The position numbers and the translations under genes are program-made. From assembly GCA_029961685.1 (NCBI GenBank), contig JARWKL010000010.1:2728001-2792000 (forward strand): a DNA stretch of 64,000 bases. Direction: 5' to 3'. The stretch comes from Aristolochia californica (Eukaryota > Streptophyta > Magnoliopsida > Piperales > Aristolochiaceae). Shown here in pieces: positions 47,772 through 60,640 of the stretch; positions within the stretch are counted from its first letter, which is position 1, and each line of letters opens with the position of its first letter. Under the pieces are notes generated by a model. It searched no databases, was not told where the DNA came from, and saw nothing but the letters and a program-made list of their open reading frames with translations.

Positions 47772-50700
47772 ATGTTCGGCACCCAGATGAGAGAAATCTC
47801 TCATGACCTCCAAAGTCAGAGGCAATGTTGGAAGAGCAGCAACCAATCCAGAAGAGCAAGTTTTGTTGTGAAATTCCAAGACCTCTATGGGTTCACCGTG
47901 GAAGGGAACGTGGATGATGTGAATGTGATGAATGAGGTTAGGGAAAGGGTGAGACAACAAGGAAGAATATGGTGGGCAATGGAAGCAAACAAAGGGGCGA
48001 ACTGGTATCTGCAGCCAGAGATATCTTCCATTTCAGAAGGCATTGCTGTTTCGTCCCTGAAGTTTTCTGCTCTGGCAAACACGATTACAAATACGATTGC
48101 TTTGAAGAAACTTATCAGGAAGGGAATTCCACCTCTTTTACGGCCAAAGGTGTGGCTTTCTGTTTCTGGGGCAGCAAAGAAGAGATCTACTGTTCCGGAT
48201 AGTTATTACCATGATCTGATTAGTGCCGTCCAAGGGAAGGTCACACCTGCAACTAGACAGATTGATCATGTATGTAAGTTTGTCTTTGATCTTGTTTTTG
48301 ATTGTGTCATTTCTCGTATTATTATTCAATGTTTATATTTTTATTTATTATTTAATTCACCCTTGTTTATAATCTGGTCTTTGCTTCACAATGTGATGGC
48401 CATTGAGGGTATTAGAGGAATCAATTTTTGATAATGTAATGATTTATGTTTTTTGCTTGCTTCTTATGATTTATAGTGGTTGTTTTCTATCTGATATGGT
48501 GTGTCAATTGAATATATACTGATTGTCTTATGCAATCTTATCTACAATTTTGGTCCAAATTAACATTGTTTGGGCAATGATTGGTGCCACATCCAGGCGT
48601 TTCATCCTTTCTGTAATTGAGGAATTTCTGGTTGGTAGAGAAGAAAAACAGGTTCATTGTGTATTTAATCCTTTAGAAGTACTGGCAGCTTTTTCATAAT
48701 CTAATTGTGTATAACATTGTAATAGGAAAAGTAACATGACTTTATAAATTTTTCTTTTTATTTTTTAATTGTGTATAACTTAGAAAAGGAAACAGTAACA
48801 CAAGTTTATAATTTTTCCTTTTCTGTCTTTTATTTTGGAATGAGCTTGACTGAAGAATTTTGTAGAGGATTGATTTGAGATTGTGAGTAATTGTCATATT
48901 GGAGTCACACAAAGCTAAGGTAGCTTCTGCTTTTTCTATTTTATTTATTTGTAATCTGATCAATAACTTTATTACTTAAACCAAAAAAAAAAAAATGACT
49001 GAGAAGATTTTTGAGGCGCAGAACCTCCATGTCAGCAGGGGATGAGATAAAACGTGATTTTTTCTGTTAGTTGAATTGATAAAGCTGATTGTGGCTTTTG
49101 TGACCATTGCTAAATTTCTAGGTGATGTTTCTCTATGTTTCATTTGAGGCTTTTGTTAAAACATGCAGGATTTGCCTCGCACATTCCCAGGTCATCCATG
49201 GTTGGACACCGAAGAAGGTCATGCATCTTTACGGCGTGTTCTTGTTGGTTACTCATTTCGAGATTCTGATGTTGGGTACTGTCAGGTAAGCCAACCTTGT
49301 TTGCTTTTTTCTTTGGATTAAGCACTTCTTACAATTGAATCTGGTGACGATTTTTACAGCTATTTTATTTCTTTAGGGTTTAAATTATGTAGCAGCATTG
49401 CTTTTACTTGTAATGAAAACTGAGGAAGACGCATTTTGGATACTTGCGGTCCTTTTGGAAAATGTATTAGTAAGTGATTGTTACACTGACAACTTGTCGG
49501 GATGCCATGTTGAACAAAGGGTATTCAAAGACCTGCTTGCTAAAAAGTGTCCAAGGTATGTTCATTAATTATGTACTTTATTGGATTACTGAATGACTAA
49601 CTGATGAAATTGACTTTCTCTTCCATGTATACTTATTCTCTGGTAAACAAATTGTAGGATAGCTGCTCACCTGGATGCTATGGGATTTGATGTCTCGCTT
49701 GTGGCCACAGAGTGGTTTTTGTGCCTCTTCTCTAAGAGCTTCCCTTCTGAGGTAGATTATAAGCATTGATGCTACTTTATTGTTTTGTGCAACTCAATTT
49801 AGGTAAAAAATTTTAGAAAGAAAAAAAATGAATATAAAAATAAGTGAAGCGAAAAAGGAATTGGTTATAACTGTTGAAACCCTTGCAGACATGGCATTTA
49901 CAATTTCACCACACTAACTTAATCAATTGTAAACACCAACCATATACCCCATCACTACCTAAATAATGCCACAACAACCCAAACCTTCTCCACACACCAA
50001 AACACTTACTCCCACTTTTGCTCTCAATTTGCCTTTCTCTAAAATAATCCCCAAATCTAATCATTCACGCTACATCTCACGAAAACAACCCTCACCATTT
50101 TCTTGCTCACTCCAACCCATACAGATTACTCCCTCATATTCTCTATTCGTCTCAGTCGCTTCCTCTCTTCCCCAAACAAATCCTCTCCTCCAAATTACTT
50201 GTCCAGTTACCCTCCTTCATGATGATCCCCATCCTATTCTTTCCATAAACCACACCACACATTACGCCCCTATTTCTCAACTCAACCCCAACTCCAATCA
50301 CTTTCCAAAACAAAACCCTAATCCGTCCCACCAAGAAAATTCTCACTCATACAAACAACCCACCCTCATGCACCACCTATGTATCACCCACCTTCCCATT
50401 CGACACAACCGCCCACCATTGTCCAAGACCAAAATGTTGTTGCTCTAAAAGAAGTTTGGTTGCTCCGAGATTTGGCTCTTACGTGCAACAAGTACCAACA
50501 ACATAACACAAGAGCAGAAGAAAAGCGAGCTTAACAAAAAGTACACGACTTGGTTGATTGAAGAAATTTTTTACAACACTTTCTTAGTGCCTCAACCTTG
50601 AGGGCAAGGTTGATTTTTGAAGAGGGCTGAAATGATAAAACCCAAATTTATGTAAATGCACACATGTACCAAGCTAGGTGAGGGGTACAAATTGTAATTT

Positions 50701-52992
50701 GGGGGGCATTTATTTTGAAAAAGTCTAAAGGGTAAAAATGGCATTTTGATTTTTTTTTTCAAGAAAATCTAACATTGCACTACTTCTGACATGTGAGGAT
50801 GGTTTCCTTATTCCTCGACTTTCAACCTTGAGGACAAGGTTGGTATTTAAGAACGGCAAAATGAAATAACCCACAATTAACCATAAAGAAACAAGAGAAG
50901 AAGAAAAGTAGAAGAGAAGAAGAGAAGAAGAAGAAAAATAGAAAGAGAAGCCACCTTCAAGAAGGCAAAAAGGGAAAATGCCCAAGGGGCATGGGTGGGG
51001 CATGAGGGCAAAAATGGAAAAATGTCATCTTCTCGATAAGATAAGATCTTACTAGATTAGATTTTTCTTTAATTGATGTAGTCTTTCAATTCCTTGAATC
51101 TCTCCTAGATTGATGTAATCTTTTCAATTCCCTAGAATCTCTCCTTGAGTTATATAATCCTAGTTGATTAAGGAGTTTTCCAAATAATGCTATAAATAGG
51201 GGTGTTGGCTGAAGGAAAAATGAGTCAAGTCTATTCTCAAATCTCTCTTACCTCTTTGTTCCCTCTCATATCCATGCCCTTGCACCTCTCCTCTCTTCTT
51301 CTCTTGTTTCCTTCTAGATCTCTCTCTATCTCCTTCTCTTCCTTTACTTATTTCTTCTTCTCTTCTTTCAACCTTCTTAATTTTTCTCTTTCAAATCTTC
51401 CTTGCAATTTTATGAAAAGATAAGGACCTCAATTATTATTTCTCAGTTTACTGATATTGTTCAAACAAATGCAATATATCATCTCTAGGAAGATTGTTAG
51501 TTGTTTCTTAGTAATATTTTTCAAATGAATACAAGATATCATCTATGCTGTTGACCATTTTCTAAGATTTTTAGAAAACCTCGAATCTTGAATGTATTTA
51601 TCACCAAATAGTTTATAATTGCTCCCAAATTTCAAACCCTGGAATTTCAGAGAATTTAATACTATATTTGGGGTGCACATCCAGGTTATGCCTGGTTTGA
51701 CCCACTTAATTGACTTCTTACCCCCAATAAAATGAAAATTAGTTGGATCACATTACTGCTTTTAATTTCACTGTTTTCTCTAAACCGTAGCCTAGAATGG
51801 TACATAAGATAACTTTCAAACAGCTACCTGTGCTTAAAAATTAGGAGACCTTCATGTGACTCTCATGTGACTTGCTGGCTTCTAAGTAACTTCTCCTTCT
51901 GGGTGCATCTGCAGACAACCATGCGGGTTTGGGATGTCCTTTTCAATGAAGGGGCACAAGTTTTATTTCGAATAGCGTTGGCGATATTCAAGGTATACAA
52001 TATTTGCCTTCTTCTAGTAGTTCTATTTTATGACTAAATATGTAGATTTTGTCAGAGCGAAATCTTGAATTGTTTCTCAATGTTTTCAGCTGACTGTTAA
52101 TCAAATATGCAGATAAAGGAAGAGGAATTGGTATGTGCCCATCAGATAGGAGACGTCATCAGTATCCTGCAAAATGCCTCGCACCATCTGTTTGATCCTG
52201 ACGAACTGTTGACAGTAAGTCAACTTCATAAAGTTCTTTTGATGAATGGATGTTTATATTTGCCAAATGATTGTTGCCTTTGATTAATCACTTGATAATG
52301 TTAGATGAATGTGAGCTCATTTTCAACTTTCCTGTTTATCTGACTTAGAACGTGCTGTTAATACTTACTGGAAAAGTCATTGTTCTTATCTTGAGCCATG
52401 TACAGAACTTAGGAACCTCGTTATTGATGGTTGTCTCAGCACCTTTCTGTTGTTGTACAACAGATAATTCCAAGAAAGGAATCTTATGCCAATTAACAAA
52501 GAGTCCCATTTTATATGTAATTCCAAGAGACCGATTTGATTTGACATATAAATGTTAATAAAAAAATTTCATTTTTAGTTGAACAATATCCAGTTATCAA
52601 TTGCTGTGATTAGTTTGCTAGCATCCAATCACTGGAGTTACTGTGTAATGCAACTTGGATCTCTGTTTTTGGAGGGTGAGATTTATTGGTTTTGTTTGAT
52701 TCTATTCAAGTGTTATGGTTTACTGTCCACAGAGATATAACTTCTTCTGGTATCCAAGATTGTGTTAGTGAGCTATCAAGGTGGTTGAGGTTGTCTAAAC
52801 TGCTAAGATAGACTTGGATAGGCGGTCTCTTATCGGTCACTTCTTTGTCACTTGCAGGTGGCTTTTGATAAAATCGGTTCAATGACTACAAATGCTATTG
52901 CAAAGCAAAGGAAAAAGCAGGAACCTGCTGTCATGGCAGAGTTAGATCAAAGATTTCGACGCCTCACCTCCCTGAAATTAGAGGAGAAATGA
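47772..52992 (+). CDS. TBC-domain Rab GTPase-activating protein, complete, 7 exons
   Basis: TBC proteins speed GTP hydrolysis by Rab GTPases and so end Rab signalling in membrane traffic. Exons on plus: 47772-48269, 49169-49285, 49377-49555, 49658-49751, 51915-51992, 52113-52214, 52858-52992. The sum is 1203 nt, 400 aa plus TGA, with all junctions GT-AG and in phase. The start [14 protein letters not shown] matches the N-terminus I remember for Arabidopsis At3g07890 (also about 400 aa); an in-frame stop lies 24 codons upstream. The TBC domain covers about residues 135-345. The arginine finger IDHDLPR gives Arg170 and the glutamine finger GYCQG gives Gln205, so both catalytic residues are present. 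The C-terminus ([20 protein letters not shown]) is charged, possibly helical. Intron 4 (49752-51914) is enlarged by Gypsy debris but both splice sites are intact. Confidence 0.94.
49900..50560 (+). mobile_element. Strand-asymmetric, G-poor insert in TBC intron 4
   Basis: From about 49905 to 50440 the plus strand is almost free of G and very rich in C and A. It carries an open frame (49966-50448) rich in Pro, Ser, His, Thr and Asn. It is followed by retroelement 3' sequence, so it is probably the gag or linker part of a decayed Gypsy-type element, but no domain is readable. Confidence 0.45.
50575..51428 (+). mobile_element. Gypsy 3' end and LTR (family 2) in TBC intron 4
   Basis: CAACCTTGAGGGCAAGGTTG at 50592 followed by a purine-rich tract (GAAGAGGGCTGAAA) and TGATAAAACCC is the usual 3' junction of plant Gypsy elements. 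A second such junction, with CAACCTTGAGGACAAGGTTG at 50824 and TGAAATAACCC at 50863, shows two nested or duplicated LTR starts. The LTR then runs to about 51428 (AAAAGATAAGGACCT) and contains TATAAATAGG at about 51191. Related to 44099-44455. Confidence 0.6.
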
Positions 52993-52999
52993 CCAGTTT

Positions 53000-53399
53000 C
53001 AGAGATCAAGTTTCTCCTTGGTATATTGGTAATTAGTTATTTGTAGTCATCCCAGGTGCATATAAATTTTGATTGTAATACATCAACAGACTGTTTTTTT
53101 CTTTTTTGTTGCAGGCCACTTCATTTATACTGAAAGTCACGTTTCTGCTGTAATGGATTTGGCTGAAGTTCACTATAAATGTACATTATATTCAAAAGAG
53201 CTTCGACATTGTGACTCGGATTAAAAAACTCAAGGCTGCAGTCTGAGCAATGCAAGTCTGGAGTGATCAGACAACACAGTGAGTGTAGGAAAGAAAAGTA
53301 GGACATGAAACAGAAACTTAGAAGTGGATAATGGGAAAAAATAGATTGACAAAGAAGTACAAGATGTAGAATTTGATATGGAATTTTAGGGAATCTTAG
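53000..53399 (+). other. 3' flank of the TBC gene
   Basis: Probable 3'UTR just after the stop at 52992. The rest shows no gene. No unambiguous polyadenylation signal was picked. Confidence 0.4.
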
Positions 53400-53600
53400 C
53401 AGGGGTGGTCACGGATTGGGTCAGGGTCAGGTTTTTTTAAACCCGACCTAAACCCTAACCTTGATCCTGAAACCTGAACAAACAACCCTGACCTCATCAC
53501 TATCCCACAATCCCATTTCTATTGTGTCCCATAAAGTTGATTTAAACCTATCCCATCTCCTATTTGCCTCGTAAACCCGACTTAAATCCTACCTTCAAAT
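53400..53600 (+). mobile_element. Single end of an hAT-like element
   Basis: CAGGGGTGGTCACGG at 53400, followed by GGGTCAGGGTCAGG and later many AACCCGAC/AACCCTGAC motifs, resembles the end of a hAT-like element different from copies A-C. No partner end was found, and Copia sequence follows. Confidence 0.4.
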
Positions 53601-53619
53601 TCCTTAGCAAAATGGTGTT

Positions 53620-55411
53620 GTTGAGAAAAGAAACTGAACCTTAATTGAAATGGTTAGAGCTATGTTTCATGCATACAACATGCCACATAAGTTTTGGGCT
53701 GAAGTTATGAATACCACATGTTATATCATTAATCGAGTAAGCATAAGGCATTCTAAACAAAAACTCCGTATGAGTAGTATACGGGCACCTTTCCCAATAT
53801 TACATATTTTAGAATATTTGGATGCAAAGTATTCATATTGAAAAAACCAAAGGAAAAATTATAGAAATTTGACTCTAGAGATGATATAAAAATTTTCTTG
53901 GGTTATTTTATTCGTAACAACACTTACAGAGTTTATAATAAGACATCTATGAGAGTAGAGGAGTCGGTTCATGTTGGGTTTGACAAATCCAATCCGCCAA
54001 ATCCAAGTCCAACTCTAAATTCTGATGATGAAGAAGGAAACCCCTTCGAATCATCCTTGGGATGTCAACCTCGAATTGACCCGAATAACCAAGAAGAGCC
54101 ACTTATGGAGCCAAAGAATTATATGGTCATGACCGATCATCCTCTTAAGAAAATCATTGGTGACCCTCAAGGCAGAATTACAACTAGAAGAGCAACTCAT
54201 AAGATTATGGCAAATAGTGCATTTGTTTCTCAAATAGAGTCCAAATGCTTTGCCGAAGCTGAAAAAATGACTTTAGGATTGTGTCAATCAATGCAAGAAG
54301 AATTGAATCAATTTGAAAGAAACAAGGTTTGGACTCTAGTACCTAGACCCGAAAATCAACAAGTCATTGGAACAAAATGAGTCTTTAAGAAGAAAATGAA
54401 TGAAGAAAATAAAATAATGAGAAACAAAGAAAGGTTAGTTGCCAAAGGATATAACCAAGAAGAAGGTATAGATTTGAAGAAACCTATGCACCCATGGCAA
54501 GACTAGAGGCAATTCGAACTTCCTAGCCTATGCTTGTCACATGAAATTCAAGTTGTACCAAATAGATGTAAAAAGTGCATTTTTAAATGGGTACATACAA
54601 GAAGAAGTATATGTTGAAAAACCCAAAGGATTTGAAGATGTGAGTAATCTTGACCATGTATATAAATTGCATAAAGCATTATTATACGGGTTAAAGCAAG
54701 TGCCAAGAGCGTGATATGAAAGATTAAGTGAACTCTTAGAAAAGAATGGTTATAAGAGAGGAAGTGTAGATAAAACTCTATTTACTAGAACCATGATCAA
54801 GATTTGATTATCGTTCAAATTTATGTAGATGATATCATATTTGGTTCTACAAATCCCTTTCATTGTGAATAATTTGTAAGTGTAATGAAGAATGAGTTTG
54901 AAATGAGTTTAATGGGTGAACTCACATTCTTCCTTGGATTTCAAGTAATCGAAACTGAAAATGACACATTCATAAATCAATGAAAATACACTAAGGGATT
55001 GCTTAAGGTATTCAACATTGAAAATTTTACGTCAATTAGTACACCCATGAGTTTGTCCTTGAAACTTGACCCTTAACAACTTCGATAGGGCCACATATAA
55101 AAAATTGTATAGAAGCATGATATGATTCCTACTTTACCTTTCAGCCAATAGACCAGATATAATGTTCTCGGTATGCCTATGTGCTAGATAGCAATTTGAT
55201 CCTAGAAAATCTCACTTAGTAGTAGTAAAAAGAATTTCCCGTTATCTACTTGGGACACCCAATTTAGGTTTTTGGTACTCAAACTCTTCAGCCATTGATC
55301 TAGTCGGTTACGAAAATGTTGATTTTATCAGTTGCAAAATTGACAGAAAGAGTATATGTGCCAGTTTCCAATTATTTGGAAATATGCTTGTCTCTTGGTT
55401 TTCCAAGAAAT
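53620..55411 (+). mobile_element. Truncated Ty1/Copia pol (Sirevirus-like)
   Basis: Starts within the integrase C-terminal part (MVRAMFHAYNMPHKFWAEVM, 53650), continues through the spacer (FIRNNTYRVYNKTSMRVEES, 53900) and RT (WTLVPRPENQQVIGTK; KPKGFEDVSNLDHVYKLHKA; catalytic YVDD intact at 54822-54833) to RNase H (KRISRYLLGTPNLGLWYSNS; LVSWFSKK). It breaks off at 55411, where another LTR starts. Frameshifts at several places; no LTR of its own is seen. Confidence 0.85.
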
Positions 55412-55790
55412 TGTTAGGAATTAGATGTCCTAATTCCAAACTAGCTAGAGCAATAATAATAAACAAAGAAGAAGGAAAAAACAACCAGGAGAACAAACAA
55501 GATTTATATAGGTTCACCTCAAGGTGAGACTACGTCCTGTTTTTCGTCGCTGCAGTAATCCACTATGAAGATGAAATAGTTACCAGAGAAATCTCACACA
55601 CTCACATGTATTTTTCTCTAACCTCTCTCGGGCTACAACTCAAGATCCTTCTCCATGATGATAAAACTCTAATAGTAGTGCCCCCAAATATAAAGGAAAA
55701 AATTAGGGCAACTGTAATACAAAAGTTAAATTCCCAAACTGCCATCTGCTAATTAGGCAATTTCATCCAAATATTTGCTAATTTAGATAT
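55412..55790 (-). mobile_element. LTR fragment truncating the Copia element
   Basis: TGTTAGGAATTAGATGTCC begins exactly where Copia RNase H homology ends. The following 360 bases have reverse-orientation LTR character (TTTATATAGG-like and CTCTCGGGCTACAACTC stretches). The outer end is unclear. Confidence 0.45.
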
Positions 55791-55935
55791 TCCACATGCC
55801 AAAAAGTACTACCTAACTTATCTTTAGATATCACTTATTTGCTAAAAAAAATAATTGATTTTTCAGAAAAAGGTCATTTTAAAAAAAAGTAGAGATTGAA
55901 AATAGCAGTCACTTGAGAAGCAAAACAATGATTTT

Positions 55936-56259
55936 TGTTGAAGAGTAAATATGAAAGAGTCTTTATGACTCTCATATTAAGAAGTTTCACAGAACCATAA
56001 TTAATATGATGAAGTCTAAAGTCTCATGGAAGGAGGTTTCACAAAAGAGTCTCAGTTAAAAGTGTTTTAGTTATGTTAGTTTTTTATTTATGTTTTGTTT
56101 AATTATTATAGGATTTTAGTATTTAACTTTGGGTGCAATGGGACAATGGTAGTTTAATTGTAGTTGGATTATACTAGTTTTATTTATTGTAAATAAAAGC
56201 TTATTGTACTCAAATTACATCAAGTAAGTAAAGTATTTATCTTTTCCTAAAATTCAACA
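55936..56259 (+). mobile_element. Copia-type LTR in copy U1
   Basis: TGTTGAAGAG ... AAATTCAACA, 324 bp, flanked by ATTTT on both sides (55931-55935 and 56260-56264), a 5-bp target duplication. It is a solo LTR. Confidence 0.8.
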
Positions 56260-56978
56260 ATTTTTTAATAGAAAACAGTGATTTTCAAATAAAAATACTA
56301 CCTACCTTGCTTACAGAAATAAACGACTTGGCTAGAAAATCATTGTTTTCAACATAAAATTACTGATTTAACAAAAAAATTAGTAATTTTATCGAAGAAT
56401 TATTAATTCTCTCACAAAAAAAATAGTGATTTTAGTGGATAATTTGCCTTAGAAAAATGGTATAATTTATTTAGCTAGAAAATCATGGAATTTCATAAAA
56501 ATCCTTCATAGAAAAAGAAAATCACTAATTTGGAAATACTAAACACATTTTCGTTTCTTTTCATTAAAAATGCCAAACACAAAATGACCCCTAATCTCTT
56601 TGGTTTTATTAATTTTTTTATCTTAGATATATAAAATACGAAAATACAATGTCCAATTTATCTCTATTTGTTTCTTTGTACCCGGTATGGTCAACCGTAC
56701 AATCATAGTTGGACAATAAATAAACATGTGATGCATAGACACTTTTCCCAAAGATAGAAAGTAATGAAAAATATCATCCTTTTCTGTTTCTTTCAAATGA
56801 TTGTCACATTAAAAATGAACATCATAACTTCCACGTGCCAAAAAGTACCACCTAACTTATCTTTAGATATCACTGATTTGCTCAAACAAATAATGGATTT
56901 TTTTCTTTAGAAAAAGGTCATTTTAAAAAAAGTAGAGATTGAAAATAGCAGTGATTTGATAAGCAAAACAACGATTTT

Positions 56979-57883
56979 TGTTGAAGAGCGGATATGGAAG
57001 AGTCTTCATGACTCTCATAGTAAGAAGTCTCACACAACCATAATTAACATGATGGAGTCTAAAAGAGTCTCATGGAAGGAGGTCCCACAAAAGAGTTTCA
57101 ATTAAAGGTGTTTCAGTTAAAAGTTAGTCTTCTATTTATGTTTTGTTTAATTGTTCTAGGATTTTAGTGTTTAACTTTGGGTGCAATGGGACAAGGGTAG
57201 TTGGATTCTACTAGTTTCCTCTATTATAAATAGATGCTTATTGCATTCAAATTACATCGAGTCAGTGAGGTATTTATCTTTTCTGTTGAATTTAGAATCC
57301 CTTTTCCAATATTCCGAGCAAGAGAAGAGAGAAAGAAGAAGAAAAGGGGAAGAAAACTCTTGGGTAGAGAGAAGAGAAGTAGAGAAGAAAGGTGTGCGCC
57401 AAGTAAAGAGAGAGATTTACTCAAGAAAGAATTGTAGAACTTGATTAATCCGAATTACAATACTTCTATTTATAGTAGAGGAAGTGATAGAGTCGTTATA
57501 CAATTAACTTTTAAGTCTCCTAATTACATTCCAACTCTAACTCTCTAAGATAAGTCTATCAAGAAAAGATAACACAATCTACTAGAGGTTTAATATAACT
57601 TGAACTCTTAACTCTTGTTCAATCACGTGGACATGAGAGAGGAGGCTGGCTCATGGTCTTCTCTTTGTGGTCCCACATGATCTTCCAGCTCATATTGATA
57701 AGATTACCAGCTCGTAGTATCTTTGTGGGTCCCACTTGATCGTCAAGTCTTCTAACGTATTCTAGCTTGTGTTTCTTATCTTTTAACTCATGCTAGCTTT
57801 AGTGAAGACTCTCCCACTAGCTCATGCACCATGGTGGGTCCCATATTATAACATTTTCCAAAAATTTAACAATTTTTTAATAA
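56979..57883 (+). mobile_element. Copia-type LTR in copy U2, split by a second solo LTR
   Basis: The LTR starts TGTTGAAGAGC at 56979 and runs to TATTTATCTTTTC at 57283. Its end (CCAAAAATTTAACAA) resumes after the nested LTR at 57284-57853. The end coordinate is approximate. Confidence 0.75.
57284..57853 (-). mobile_element. Nested long-form solo LTR (570 bp)
   Basis: TGTTGAATTTAGAATCC at 57284 and ...CCATATTATAACA at 57853, flanked by TTTTC at 57279-57283 and 57854-57858, a perfect 5-bp target duplication. It is homologous to the LTR at 29956-30504 (shared GTGGGTCCCACTTGATCGTC). With no internal region, it is a product of LTR-LTR recombination. Confidence 0.85.
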
Positions 57884-58430
57884 AAACAATAATTTTCAAA
57901 TAAAAATAGTGCCTAACTTGCTTAGAGAAATGAAAGATTTGGTTAGAAAATCATTGTTTTTCACATAAAATCACTGATTTAACAAAAAAATAGTAATTTT
58001 ATCGAAGAATCAATGATTCTCTCACAAAAAGTGATTTCAATGGATAATTTGCCTTAGAAACACGGTATAATTGATTTAGCTAGAATATCATGGATTTTCA
58101 TAAAAAATCTTCATATAAATAGAAAATCACTGATCTAGAAATACTAAAAGCATTTCCATTTCTTTTCATTAAAAATGGCAAACACAGAATGACCCCTAAT
58201 CTCATTGGTTTTATTATTATTATTAGTTGTCTTAGATCTATAAAATATGAAAATAAGAGGTCCAATTTATCTCAGTTTTTTTCTTTGTACCTGGTATGGT
58301 CAACCGTACAACGTGGACGTGAAACTCGGAAAATTTATGACAACCAAAAAACTATTCATTTTAACAACAAGGCCATTGTTCTCTAGTTCCGTTTCTGCCG
58401 AGCGTAACGGATGCATGCAACGACCGCACA

Positions 58431-58437
58431 TATAAAT
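58431..58437 (+). promoter_or_regulatory. TATA box of duplicated promoter copy U2
   Basis: TATAAAT in a block (58310-58510) homologous to the gene-proximal promoter at 61390-61600, including CCGTTTCTGCCGAGCGTAACGG. After 58510 the sequence no longer follows the gene's leader. Confidence 0.6.
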
Positions 58438-59209
58438 CTCGAAGTCGTTCCGCAAGCCTTCTCACGGAATAGGCCCTCCATCTTTCATTACTTTCTCCCT
58501 TTAGATGTTTTGTAAAATCATTAGGACTTGATTGTTTCTCTGAGCTTTGAGGAGAGCAAGACATGAACAACCCACCTTGATTCACTTCGGCTGAAAAAAT
58601 TGAACTTCATGTGCACATTTCATGGTTATAGTATGAAAAGAGAGAAATGGAATCAAAAGATCACATTTTAGTCACTTTGCTCAGGTCATTGAATCGATCA
58701 ACTTGAGCGATTGATTGATCAATCAAAACAAAATGTTCGATCATTCATGGTACAAATAGAGAAGATGAAGAGCCACATTTGAATTTTTAACCCATCTTTT
58801 CATCCCAAATCATTTCAAAACCTAATCCAACAATTTTCTAGAGCTCCAATGACCCCAAATCTCCATTCCTATATCGCTTTTGAGAGATTTCACATCAAAT
58901 ATGAGGCTAATATTTTGTGTTCATATATGGAGACAATTGTAGCTAAACAATAAATAAACATGTGATGCGTAGTCACACTTTTCCCAAAGACAAAAAGTAA
59001 TGAAAAATATCATCCTTTTTCGTTTCTTTCAAATGACTGTGACATTAGAAATAAACATAACTTCCACATGCCAAAAAGTACTACCTAACTTATCTTTAGA
59101 TATCACTGATTTGCTCAAACAAATAATGGATTTTTTTAGAAAAAAAGGTCATTTTAAAAAAAGTTGAGATTGAAAATAGCAATGACTTAATAAGCAAAAC
59201 AATGATTCT

Positions 59210-59375
59210 TGTTGAAGAGCAGATATGGAAGAGTCTTCATGACTCTCATAGTAAGAAGTCTCACAAAACCATAATTAATATGATGGAGTCTAAAAGAGTC
59301 TCATGGAAGGAGGTCTCACAAAAGAGTTTCAATTAAAAGTGTTTTAGTTAAGTTAGTCTTCTATTTATGTTTTTT
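59210..59375 (+). mobile_element. Half LTR in copy U3
   Basis: Starts TGTTGAAGAGCAG as in the other copies but jumps at TTTATGTTTTTT to block B (CAAATAAAAATAGTG). This deletion at a T-run removed the 3' half of the LTR. Confidence 0.75.
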
Positions 59376-59893
59376 CAAATAAAAATAGTGCCTAACTTGC
59401 TTAGAGAAATGAACGATTTGGCTAGAAAATCATTGGTTTTAACATAAAATCACTGATTTAACAAAAAATAGTAATTTTATCGAAGAATCAGTGATTCTCT
59501 CTACAAAAAAAGTGATTTCAATGGATAATTTACCTTAGAAAAATGGTATAATTGATTTAGCTAGAATATCACGGATTTTCATAAAAATCTTTCATAGAAA
59601 TAGAAAATCACTGATTTGGAAATACTAAAAGCATTTCCGTTTCTTTTCATTAAAAATGGCAAACATAGAATGACCCCTAATCTCTTTGGTTTTTTTATTA
59701 TTATTTGTCTTAGATATATAAAATATGAAAATAAGAGGTCCAATTTATCTCGGGTTTTTCTTTGTACTGGTATGGTCAACCGTACAATGTGGACGTGAAA
59801 CTCTAAAAATTTATGACAACCAAAAAACTACTCAATTTAACAACAAGGCCATTGTTTTCTTGTTCCGTTTCTACCGAATGTAACGACCGCATG

Positions 59894-59900
59894 TATAAAT
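59894..59900 (+). promoter_or_regulatory. TATA box of duplicated promoter copy U3
   Basis: TATAAAT within 59780-59965, the third version of the same promoter block. The segment just upstream is shortened relative to U2 and U4. Confidence 0.6.
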
Positions 59901-60640
59901 CTCGAAGTCACTCCGCAAGCCTTCTCACTGAATAGGCCCTCCATCTTTCATCACTTTCTCCCTTCAAATATTTTGTAAAATCATTAGGACTTAACCGTTT
60001 CTCTAAGCTTTGAGGAGAGCTAGCCCACCTTGATTCACTTCGGCTGAAAAAATTGAGCTTCACGTACACATTTCATGGTTATAGTGCGAAAAGAGTGAAA
60101 TGGAAATCAAAAGATCACATTTTAGTCACTTTGCTAAGGTCATTGATCGATCAATCAAAACAAAATGTTTGATCATTCATGGTGCGAACAGAGAAGATGA
60201 AGAACCATATTTGAATTTTTAACCCATCTCTTCATCCCAAATCATTTCAAAACCTAATCCAACAATTTTCTAGAGCTCCAGTGACCCCAAATCTCCATTC
60301 TTATATCGTTTTTGAGAGATATCAGTTCAAATATGAGGCTAATATTCTGTGTTCATATATGGAGACAGTTGTAGCTAAACAATAAATAAACATGTGATGC
60401 ATAGTCACACTTCCCAAAGATAGAAAGTAACGAAAAATATCATCCTTTTCTGTTTCTTTCAAATGACTGTGACATTAAAAATGAACATAACTTCCACGTA
60501 CCAAAAAGTACTACCTAACTTATCTTTAGATATCACTGATTTGCTCAAACAAATACTGGATTTTTTTCCCTCAAAAAGGTCATTTTAAAAAAAGTAGAGA
60601 TTGAAAATAACAATCACTTTATAAGCAAAACAACGATTTT

